DNA of 25,798 nt from UBA9642 sp964545585 (GTDB lineage Archaea > Nanobdellota > Nanobdellia > Woesearchaeales > UBA9642): NCBI GenBank assembly GCA_964545585.1, contig CAZJFT010000008.1, forward strand, positions 1-25,798. The letters run 5' to 3'. Positions 13,265-19,299 of this stretch are shown in pieces. Position 1 is the first letter of the stretch. Each line of letters starts with the position of its first letter. A program made the translations under genes and the position numbers. The notes beneath the pieces are model-generated. The model was not told where the DNA came from and made no database searches. It saw only the letters and a list, made by a program, of their open reading frames with translations.

Positions 13265-14572
13265 TCATAAGTATAGGTATTCCTTGAACACCGGATGGTC
13301 TGATGATGATGCGATGCTTTTAGCCTTATTCACGTCTTTCCTGAGCATCGCATTGACCATCTCTTCCTGCAATGGCTTTATCTCAGAGAATCTCCGCTTC
13401 ATCGCATCGACTGATTGCTTTGCCGTATGCAATTGCAATGGATCTTTCCTTTCTTGTGTCTCGAACTCATCCACATATTCTCTCTTGAATTGTGTCTTGT
13501 GCCACATCGCGTATGGCAATACTGCTGATAAATGCTCGCTTGTTATCTCCTTTTTCCCTAGAAGCCATGCTAATGCTGCAGCATAATTCTTCAATGAGGA
13601 ATCGCTTCTCACAGAGAGGCAATTATTCACTTTGCCGCACATGTAATTACTGAAATGGCATCCTGTCTTGCATTGCTCATTGCTTCGCTTCTGTCCATAT
13701 ATCTGGCATGTTGTCAATTCTGCTGTTATTAAGTCATAGAACAAATTTCCCTCCTTTCCTACACGCATGTTAAGTATCTCATCTCTTGCTGCGGATTGTT
13801 CATCAAGTGTTGTTAAGTCTAATCCTGTCCTTCCTTTAATCCTTAATGTGTACTCATTACGCAGATCCCGTATCTTTTTGTTCATTGTGGAATAATTTTT
13901 TTCTGTGGACATTATCCCGAACATCTTCTCAGAGATTTCAGGGTCATATAATGCATCACCTCTAGGGGCGGATCTCCTGAAGCGTAGATTATTTATCCCT
14001 GGATGCTTGCTCTCTACTGCAACATCAAACCTGTCAAGAAGCGGAGGGATTACATCTGTATTTCCTGAATCCTTGTAATTGCTCGTGCTGTATATCGCGA
14101 GTGCATCATTCTGTAGAAAATCATTCAAGTACTTCCATATCCCCCTATCTGTACCTTCTAATAGTATGTTCTGTTTGCTTGCAGGCATCCTGTTCAGCTC
14201 ATCTATTATCTTTGGCCCGACCAATACGAAGTCTGACCATATCACATTCTCTATCCCTTTGTTCAAGTCTCCAAGGTGAGGTCGTGCAATCATCTTCTCT
14301 TCTGTCTGCTCAGGATTCCCTTTCAATGATGATGCGAGCACAACCTCTTTCGGGAAACCGTACATCATGCTTATTATGTTCTCAGAACTTGTAGTCTTCC
14401 CCAATCCATATTCTCCATATATCAATTGCTTCCCATTCACCAAGCTAGTCATCACTCCGAATAGTAGGGCACTGTTAAGTGGATAATCATCTATCGTTAT
14501 GTCTGGACGGCATAAATATACATTATCCCTTATGTATGAGTATGTATTCCAAACTTTCTGCTGTAGATTCAT
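13265..14572 (-). CDS. MoxR-like AAA+ ATPase with a Cys cluster
   Basis: 435 residues. Walker A is G53-E-Y-G-L-G-K-T60, Walker B I-I-D124-E125, sensor 1 N165 in Y-S-T-S-N, and the arginine finger region P-P-L-L-D-R181-F-D. These follow MoxR-type helix-2-insert ATPases. In the lid region five cysteines occur within 30 residues (289, 301, 305, 312 and 318), a pattern suited to a zinc or iron-sulfur site and unusual for MoxR. The gene is first in the operon with the vWA protein and the hypothetical protein. A TATA-like stretch (14590-14604) lies about 25 nt upstream of the ATG, so the transcript is leaderless. Its client is unknown. Confidence 0.85.
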   Translation of the reverse strand: MNLQQKVWNTYSYIRDNVYLCRPDITIDDYPLNSALLFGVMTSLVNGKQLIYGEYGLGKTTSSENIISMMYGFPKEVVLASSLKGNPEQTEEKMIARPHLGDLNKGIENVIWSDFVLVGPKIIDELNRMPASKQNILLEGTDRGIWKYLNDFLQNDALAIYSTSNYKDSGNTDVIPPLLDRFDVAVESKHPGINNLRFRRSAPRGDALYDPEISEKMFGIMSTEKNYSTMNKKIRDLRNEYTLRIKGRTGLDLTTLDEQSAARDEILNMRVGKEGNLFYDLITAELTTCQIYGQKRSNEQCKTGCHFSNYMCGKVNNCLSVRSDSSLKNYAAALAWLLGKKEITSEHLSAVLPYAMWHKTQFKREYVDEFETQERKDPLQLHTAKQSVDAMKRRFSEIKPLQEEMVNAMLRKDVNKAKSIASSSDHPVFKEYLYL

Positions 14573-14589
14573 GAATAAACTATAATGAA

Positions 14590-14625
14590 TAAATATTAAT
14601 AAGCCTATCCGACAATTTTCCGGAA
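14590..14625 (-). promoter_or_regulatory. Promoter of the AAA-vWA operon with possible operator
   Basis: A TATA-like element (ttattaatattta on the minus strand, 14591-14603) is about 25 nt before the ATG at 14572. Immediately upstream on the plus strand are ATCCGA (14607-14612) and the palindrome TTCCGGAA (14618-14625). The same two words occur upstream of the Lrp-like gene (15672-15677 and 15694-15699), so they may be a shared binding site. This is a pattern observation only. Confidence 0.35.
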
Positions 14626-14677
14626 GAATTATGTATGAGACCGAAAGAATTTCGAAACTAAAAACACAAAAAAAACA

Positions 14678-15205
14678 TCACTTGGAATATTTCCGGATCT
14701 GTGCTTCTCTTGGGAGTATCCTGTCAATAAAATAATTGATGACCCCGCTCACTCCCTTTTTCTTGTAATTGTCTACGGCATTGAATCCTGCAATTATCGT
14801 CCCACCCAATCCTTTTCTCCTATTCTCTAATTCGTCCAGTGCATCCTTATCGATTAATTTAATCCGTTCAGTCTCTGCAGATTGCATCGTCCGCGCATCA
14901 AAATATGCATTAGTGACCAGCTCTCCACGATAAATGACTGGAAGCTTAGGGACTTTCAACAGGTTAAGTACCTGGACGAATTTTGCGTATTCCGCAAAAC
15001 TCACATTATTCTTAGAATGATACTTGCATTCTACATAAACAGTATTGCCGACCAATCCCTCATATGTCAAGTCTATCTGTGCATTCGTCGGTGCACCCTT
15101 AGAGATGTTGAAACGAACATTAGGGGTCACATTCTTATATCCTAAATCAGCGTATAACAATTCCACATATTTCTCCAATCCATATCCTTTGCCATTCTTC
15201 TGCAT
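14678..15205 (-). CDS. PD-(D/E)XK nuclease, Mrr/restriction-endonuclease-like
   Basis: 175 residues. The nuclease core is G-L-E11-K-Y-V at the first helix, then A-Q-I-D45-L-T-Y, then V-Y-V-E59-C-K61-Y-H: the D...ExK triad of Mrr-type restriction endonuclease folds. The rest is helical, with basic patches E-N-R-R-K-G and the terminal R-E-A-Q-I-R-K-Y. It begins 9 nt after the Lrp-like gene, so the two are an operon. No methyltransferase is nearby, so a classical restriction-modification role is not supported; a role in repair, plasmid control or defence is possible. Nucleic acid cleavage is inferred from the motif. Confidence 0.8.
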   Translation of the reverse strand: MQKNGKGYGLEKYVELLYADLGYKNVTPNVRFNISKGAPTNAQIDLTYEGLVGNTVYVECKYHSKNNVSFAEYAKFVQVLNLLKVPKLPVIYRGELVTNAYFDARTMQSAETERIKLIDKDALDELENRRKGLGGTIIAGFNAVDNYKKKGVSGVINYFIDRILPREAQIRKYSK

Positions 15206-15214
15206 ATTATGTCC

Positions 15215-15631
15215 TCAGACAACCACTTCCTTTATGAAATAATCATCCACCTCTACAACACCGAACCCTTCCAATGCATCGATGAATGAATCATATTCTG
15301 AAAGGTCCAGAAAGCTTGAATGTACTATGAATTCCCTATCAGTCAACGATATGCTATTCACATTGGTGTTATTCTTGAGATATTCGAGTATCTTGTGCTG
15401 GTTGATCATCGGAGTAAATATCAGGAAAACATTCAGTACATTGCTCGAGTGTATGTCCACAAGTGTTATAGTCCTTAGTATGTTGCTGCGCTTCATCTCA
15501 TGGTATAGTTCGAATACTCTTTCTACAGGCATCTTTGTAATCCTGCTTATCTCAAGGAAGCTTTTTCTTGGCTCACGCCTAAGGAGCTGTATTATCCTAA
15601 GATGATCATCATTTATCTCTATACCCATCAT
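15215..15631 (-). CDS. Lrp/AsnC-like transcriptional regulator
   Basis: 138 residues. The N-terminal helix-turn-helix is I-N-D-D-H-L-R-I-I-Q-L-L-R-R-E-P then S-F-L-E-I-S-R-I-T-K-M-P-V-E-R-V-F-E-L-Y-H-E-M-K (about 6-50), as in Lrp. The C-terminal half (about 55-135) has the alternating strand and helix character of an RAM-like ligand domain but is divergent. Either of two adjacent ATGs (15631, 15628) may start it; the TATA-like box at 15650-15660 favours the first. It heads an operon with the nuclease and probably senses a small molecule; the ligand is unknown. Confidence 0.75.
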   Translation of the reverse strand: MMGIEINDDHLRIIQLLRREPRKSFLEISRITKMPVERVFELYHEMKRSNILRTITLVDIHSSNVLNVFLIFTPMINQHKILEYLKNNTNVNSISLTDREFIVHSSFLDLSEYDSFIDALEGFGVVEVDDYFIKEVVV

Positions 15632-15649
15632 GTTATTCTTACATCTGCA

Positions 15650-15699
15650 TTAATATTTATTTGCATCAAAAATCCGAAAATATCACGAGCATGCCGGAA
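15650..15699 (-). promoter_or_regulatory. Promoter of the Lrp-like operon with possible operator
   Basis: A TATA-like element (ataaatattaa on the minus strand) is 24 nt before the start at 15631. Upstream, ATCCGA (15672-15677) and CCGGAA (15694-15699) repeat the words in the AAA-vWA operon promoter, with start-to-start spacing 22 bp instead of 13 bp. The region lies between this operon and the divergent OB-fold gene, so it might affect both. Confidence 0.35.
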
Positions 15700-15753
15700 A
15701 TGTTTCGATATATGATGGGAATCAGTTATTAAGGATTCAATGCTCATTGTTGC

Positions 15754-16098
15754 ATGGATTACTCATTGAAAGACAGGACAATACTCAGGATTGCATTGAT
15801 CACGACGATAATAGGGCTTGCATCATTGTTTGCAATAATGTTCTTCAGGACTGAAGAGCTCATATCAATAACAGACATTGATTCGCATAAGGATGAGCGT
15901 GTATCGTTGGAAGGACATATCATTAATGTATCTCATAGGAATAATAATACAAGGTTCATCCTTTTGCAGGAATGCGGTGTTGAGGTGATGGTTTTCAATG
16001 AGTATGTTAATGCAAGCAGCGTCATTGTCACTGGAAAAGTCCAGGAATATGATGGGAAGAAGAGCATAATCGCTGACAGGATAGTGAGTGTGGACTGA
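15754..16098 (+). CDS. Membrane-anchored OB-fold domain protein
   Basis: 114 residues: a single N-terminal membrane span (about 11-30), then a small five-strand OB-fold (about 42-114) with E-R-V-S-L-E-G-H-I-I-N-V, R-F-I-L-L-Q-E-C-G-V-E-V-M-V-F and V-I-V-T-G-K-V-Q-E-Y-D-G-K-K-S-I-I-A, typical of nucleic-acid-binding or glycan-binding OB domains. Topology would put the domain outside the cell with N-in. A TATA-like box (gttattaa, 15726-15733) lies about 25 nt before the ATG. Its stop overlaps the ATG of the permease gene by one base (TGATG), so the two are coupled. The ligand is unknown. Confidence 0.7.
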   Translation: MDYSLKDRTILRIALITTIIGLASLFAIMFFRTEELISITDIDSHKDERVSLEGHIINVSHRNNNTRFILLQECGVEVMVFNEYVNASSVIVTGKVQEYDGKKSIIADRIVSVD

Positions 16099-17297
16099 TG
16101 GAAATATTGATTATGATAATCATTTCTATCATCACAGGCGTAATTGTGGGAATTTTCACTGGATTGACACCGGGAATACACATAAATATGGTCGCTGCAT
16201 TAGTCCTCGTGAGCAGCCCATTACTTCTTGAGCACTTCTCTGCATTATCACTTGGGGTGTTCATAATTTCTGTCGGCATAACTCATACTTTTCTTGATGC
16301 ATTGCCATCTATCTTCTTAGGTGCGCCAGATGAGAGCACTGCACTTGGCGTATTGCCAGGCCACAGGTATCTATTGAGAGGGAATGGGTTGATGGCTGTG
16401 AAATTGTTCAGCATAGGATCATTTCTTGGATTGATTGCGGGGATAATGATGTTCCCATTGTTCTATTTCATAACGATGCACACGTATTCTTTTTTCGAGA
16501 GTTATTTCGCATACATGCTTATTGGGGTGGTTTTATTTATGATTTGGAAAGACAATAGGAAGCTTTGGGCCGCATTCATCATATTCGTTTCTGGAATGTT
16601 CGGTTTGATTGTTTTCAACCTCAACATAAAGGATCCGCTCTTCCCCATGTTATCTGGACTTTTCGGGATATCAACTCTGATAATAAGCTATTTTGACAAT
16701 AACAATATCCCAAAACAGAACATACAAGAAAAGACCGATATTGACAAGAAACAGACATTTTTCAGCATAATCGCAGGTAACATAGGATCATTCATCGTAT
16801 CGACATTTCCAGGATTGTCAAGCAGCATCGCTGCAGTCATTTCAATGCAATTCGTCAAGGATTTAGGAGACAAAGGATTCATGATATTGATGGGATGCAT
16901 CGGCACATGCAGTTTCGTCTTGAGTTTGGTTGCATTGCTCGCAATAGATAAGGCAAGGAACGGCGCAGTCATTGCGATATCAAGGATAATGCCTATTGAT
17001 GTATGGAGCGTTATATTGTTCCTAATCGCGTCACTCATCGTCGGTGCGATAAGCTTCATCATATCATTAAAGGCAGGAATCTTATTCTCTAGAATGATAA
17101 CTAAAATAAATTATAGGATGCTTATATCTATAATAATTGTTTTTGTAGTTGTGATGGTATTCATATTCAGTTCATGGATAGGCCTGCTCGTGTTGACCAC
17201 ATCTACAGCAATAGGATTGATACCTGGAATAACTAAAATCCAAAGAACACACTCAATGGCATGCCTGATGGTTCCAGTCATTATTTATTTGATATAG
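16098..17297 (+). CDS. TctA/DUF112 family permease
   Basis: 399 residues, about ten to twelve membrane spans. The conserved motif G-I-F-T-G-L-T-P-G-I-H-I-N (about 18-30) and its counterpart S-T-F-P-G-L-S-S-S-I-A-A near 235 are the internally duplicated TctA motifs; P-G-H-R-Y-L-L-R-G-N-G is also typical. TctA is the large membrane subunit of tripartite tricarboxylate transporters, but archaeal DUF112 proteins are found without the TctC binding protein and small TctB subunit, as here. Coupling to the OB-fold protein suggests that the latter is an accessory. The substrate is not predictable. Confidence 0.85.
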   Translation: MEILIMIIISIITGVIVGIFTGLTPGIHINMVAALVLVSSPLLLEHFSALSLGVFIISVGITHTFLDALPSIFLGAPDESTALGVLPGHRYLLRGNGLMAVKLFSIGSFLGLIAGIMMFPLFYFITMHTYSFFESYFAYMLIGVVLFMIWKDNRKLWAAFIIFVSGMFGLIVFNLNIKDPLFPMLSGLFGISTLIISYFDNNNIPKQNIQEKTDIDKKQTFFSIIAGNIGSFIVSTFPGLSSSIAAVISMQFVKDLGDKGFMILMGCIGTCSFVLSLVALLAIDKARNGAVIAISRIMPIDVWSVILFLIASLIVGAISFIISLKAGILFSRMITKINYRMLISIIIVFVVVMVFIFSSWIGLLVLTTSTAIGLIPGITKIQRTHSMACLMVPVIIYLI

Positions 17298-17322
17298 CGA
17301 ATAAAAATTAGAAAATGACACA

Positions 17323-17769
17323 TTATCTATTGTATAATTTTTTGTTATATTCTTTCAATAGCTTCTTGACTTGATTTGTTATGTCGCGGCTTGGTCTGCT
17401 CGGAAATTTGTCTTTAGGCCTTACATATGCATCTATCGCCTTATTCTTATCTATGTTATTGTAGAAAAGAAGATTCAACCATACTTTGATGTCTCTTTCT
17501 GCTGTTTCATCAATATGCGGCGCAATCAACATAATATCTAAATCTGAATCTGCTCTTCCCTGGCTTACTGCACTCCCGATAAGATATGCTTTTTCTATTT
17601 GGAAATTTCTTGGATTATTGTCATGCACTTTTGCGTATTCTGGTGCATACAACGTATATGCGGACAGAACATTCTCTAGTCCTGTCAACACTCTCTTCGT
17701 GACTTTTCCATTGCTATCTAATATTTTGTCATTGTAAAAATATATTTTTGGCATGTCAATATTATTCAT
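17323..17769 (-). CDS. Nucleotidyltransferase domain protein
   Basis: 148 residues. The pol-beta-type motif is L-I-G65-S66-A-V-S-Q-G-R-A-D-S-D76-L-D78-I-M-L-I: the G-S-x(9)-D-x-D pattern that binds two metals. A third acidic residue could be D122 in the strand K-A-I-D-A-Y-V. Start chosen at 17769: on the minus strand a TATA box (gtttataaatg) is about 29 nt upstream; the ATG at 17796 lies within that box and one at 17754 is also possible. Stand-alone minimal nucleotidyltransferases are often paired with HEPN toxins, but no HEPN gene is adjacent. Substrate unknown. Confidence 0.75.
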   Translation of the reverse strand: MNNIDMPKIYFYNDKILDSNGKVTKRVLTGLENVLSAYTLYAPEYAKVHDNNPRNFQIEKAYLIGSAVSQGRADSDLDIMLIAPHIDETAERDIKVWLNLLFYNNIDKNKAIDAYVRPKDKFPSRPSRDITNQVKKLLKEYNKKLYNR

Positions 17770-17860
17770 TATAGTATATGTTATGAAACAACTCATTTAT
17801 AAACTTTTCGGTTTATAACCACTTAAAAGTGACACTAATTCTTATGCCAGACTAACCATA

Positions 17861-17871
17861 ATATTTATAAA
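17861..17871 (+). promoter_or_regulatory. TATA box of eL33
   Basis: atatttataaa is centred about 29 nt before the ATG at 17895, giving a leaderless or nearly leaderless transcript. Confidence 0.5.
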
Positions 17872-17894
17872 CAATTCTTTTTTCCTCATGAGTT

Positions 17895-18149
17895 ATGGAA
17901 GGAACAATAATCAATTTCAGGAGAAACAGCACAGGACAGAAGACTAATCATTTGATAGTCTCAGTAGATTCAGTTGATTCTAGAGAGAAAGCAGAGAAGA
18001 TGGTCGGCAAGAAAGTCACATATCATACTGGAAAGAAGGATATGATAGGAAAAGTCAATGCTGCTCACGGCAACAAGGGCGCATTGAGAGCAGTATTCGA
18101 GACAGGATTGCCAGGACAATGTTTAGGCAAGAAAGTAAAGATAGAATAA
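17895..18149 (+). CDS. rpl35ae: Large ribosomal subunit protein eL33 (L35Ae)
   Basis: 84 residues: M-E-G-T-I-I-N-F-R-R-N, then K-M-V-G-K-K-V-T-Y-H-T-G, I-G-K-V-N-A-A-H-G-N-K-G-A-L-R-A-V-F and the terminal P-G-Q-C-L-G-K-K-V-K-I. These are the conserved stretches of L35Ae, a small beta-barrel protein of the large subunit. Stand-alone gene with its own TATA box, followed by AT-rich sequence with T runs. Confidence 0.95.
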   Translation: MEGTIINFRRNSTGQKTNHLIVSVDSVDSREKAEKMVGKKVTYHTGKKDMIGKVNAAHGNKGALRAVFETGLPGQCLGKKVKIE

Positions 18150-18209
18150 ATTCTAATTTTTTAATTAAAATCCTTAACCTTTTTAAATAAAAGTATCTTT
18201 CTCTACTTC

Positions 18210-18683
18210 ATGGGGGAAAACGGATTATTAGAAAAATTGAAGAATCCAAAGACAACAGCACTGACAGCATTAGTTGGAGCGATGCTTATAGCACCTAACA
18301 TAAAAGCACAAGCAGATGCAGCGACACCAAGCGCTGATAATTCTGATAAGCAAGTCATAATAAACAATTATTACAATACACCAAATCAGTTCTGGTTCAA
18401 TAATTATGCGTGGCAGTTCGACAGGTTTGTCGCGAACCAGCAAAGATTATATTTCAGGAGGATGCAGAGAGGTGCATGGATTGAATTCTATCTGCACATG
18501 AATGATCTGCCAAGATATCATCTATACTTCAATGCGCAAATAGGGATACCATATTATAGACAAAATCATAATAATAACTATTATCCACAAATGTATTACA
18601 ATAATCAACCATTATTCCAACAGAATATCCCTATGAAAAAGAGCCCTAGGATAATAAGGAACAACACAGGAAGAAGGCACTAA
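18210..18683 (+). CDS. Exported Asn/Gln/Tyr-rich protein, unknown
   Basis: 157 residues. A Sec-type signal or anchor (basic 9-14, hydrophobic 16-30, A-Q-A-D-A after it) leads to a mature region rich in aromatic residues, Asn and Gln: N-N-Y-Y-N, F-W-F-N-N-Y-A-W-Q-F, Q-N-H-N-N-N-Y-Y and Y-Y-N-N-Q. The middle (about 70-115) looks folded with R-R-M-Q-R-G-A-W-I-E-F-Y-L. The C-terminus is strongly basic (K-K-S-P-R-I-I-R-N-N, G-R-R-H). Such composition suits a cell-surface or self-assembling protein. A TATA-like box (ttttaaataa, about 18181-18190) is about 24 nt upstream of the ATG. I do not recognise the family. Confidence 0.65.
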   Translation: MGENGLLEKLKNPKTTALTALVGAMLIAPNIKAQADAATPSADNSDKQVIINNYYNTPNQFWFNNYAWQFDRFVANQQRLYFRRMQRGAWIEFYLHMNDLPRYHLYFNAQIGIPYYRQNHNNNYYPQMYYNNQPLFQQNIPMKKSPRIIRNNTGRRH

Positions 18684-18713
18684 AAGAAAACATTTTTATA
18701 TCTCTTATTCTAA

Positions 18714-18725
18714 AGTTTATATATT
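18714..18725 (+). promoter_or_regulatory. TATA-like element before the four-helix membrane protein
   Basis: agtttatatatt resembles agatttatatat at 19246-19257 before the next gene, so the two genes may respond to similar signals. A second candidate (tttttatatc, about 18693-18702) is better placed to give a leader including the Shine-Dalgarno site aaggtgat at 18736-18743. Confidence 0.35.
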
Positions 18726-18746
18726 AATTAAAAAGAAGGTGATTAG

Positions 18747-19163
18747 ATGGCTGATTTCGCGATAATACCGGTTCTTGTCCTAGGGATAGTTTTAGGTATT
18801 CTAGAATTGATATTCGTCCACCAGGATGAAGCAGGGATGGGATGGCTTAAGCATGGATTGCATGCATTGCCAGTGATGTTCGTATTCTTATTCATTTCAA
18901 TGAATATCGGATGGGTCCTAGGATTGTTTGGGATGGCAGAGAACCTATGGCTTGATATAGGAATAAGAGTTGTTGTCGGTATAATTGCTATGGCAAAGAT
19001 AAGCGCTGCAGCAGCAGTAGCAGGAAAAGTCGGAGAGAAACTGCCACACACGATAATAATCGGCGTATTAGTGATGGCTGCACCATTCATCTGGGAGATA
19101 CTTGCATGTAACATCAGTTTCATCGCAAACTTGCCAATGAGCGGATGCCCAGCAGCAAAATAA
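18747..19163 (+). CDS. Four-span membrane protein, unknown
   Basis: 138 residues with four hydrophobic segments (about 4-24, 36-62, 68-96 and 100-124). A short polar loop V-H-Q-D-E-A-G-M-G-W-L-K-H-G-L-H follows the first span. Two cysteines (in L-A-C-N and S-G-C-P) near the C-terminus may form a disulfide outside the cell. Glycine-rich spans (G-I-V-L-G-I, A-A-A-A-V-A-G-K-V-G) suggest packing into an oligomer. A Shine-Dalgarno sequence precedes the ATG. It lies immediately upstream of the two large membrane proteins with a similar TATA box, so it may be part of the same assembly. Family not recognised. Confidence 0.7.
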   Translation: MADFAIIPVLVLGIVLGILELIFVHQDEAGMGWLKHGLHALPVMFVFLFISMNIGWVLGLFGMAENLWLDIGIRVVVGIIAMAKISAAAAVAGKVGEKLPHTIIIGVLVMAAPFIWEILACNISFIANLPMSGCPAAK

Positions 19164-19171
19164 TTAAAAAG

Positions 19172-19210
19172 TATTTTTTCAATTTTTATTAATTCTTCAT
19201 TTTTTAATTT
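19172..19210 (+). terminator. T-rich intergenic stretch, probable termination region
   Basis: Several T runs (gtattttttc, atttttatt, cattttttaattt) follow the stop at 19163 without a hairpin, fitting U-tract-dependent archaeal termination before the next promoter at 19246-19257. Confidence 0.4.
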
Positions 19211-19245
19211 ATTTCTAAGCACAACCCATATATAAAATAGCAAAA

Positions 19246-19257
19246 GATTTATATATT
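19246..19257 (+). promoter_or_regulatory. Promoter of the large membrane-protein operon
   Basis: agatttatatat is followed by a leader of about 20-25 nt that contains aaggtga (19289-19295), a good Shine-Dalgarno site 4 nt before the ATG at 19300. Confidence 0.5.
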
Positions 19258-19299
19258 AGTATTCTAAAGAATTGACTACAAAGGGTGTAAGGTGAATTG

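Noticed and set aside
14678..15205. Classical restriction-modification system
   Set aside because: The nuclease has no methyltransferase or specificity gene nearby; the fold alone does not imply restriction.
17323..17769. MNT-HEPN toxin-antitoxin pair
   Set aside because: The nucleotidyltransferase motif is present but no HEPN-like gene is adjacent on either side.
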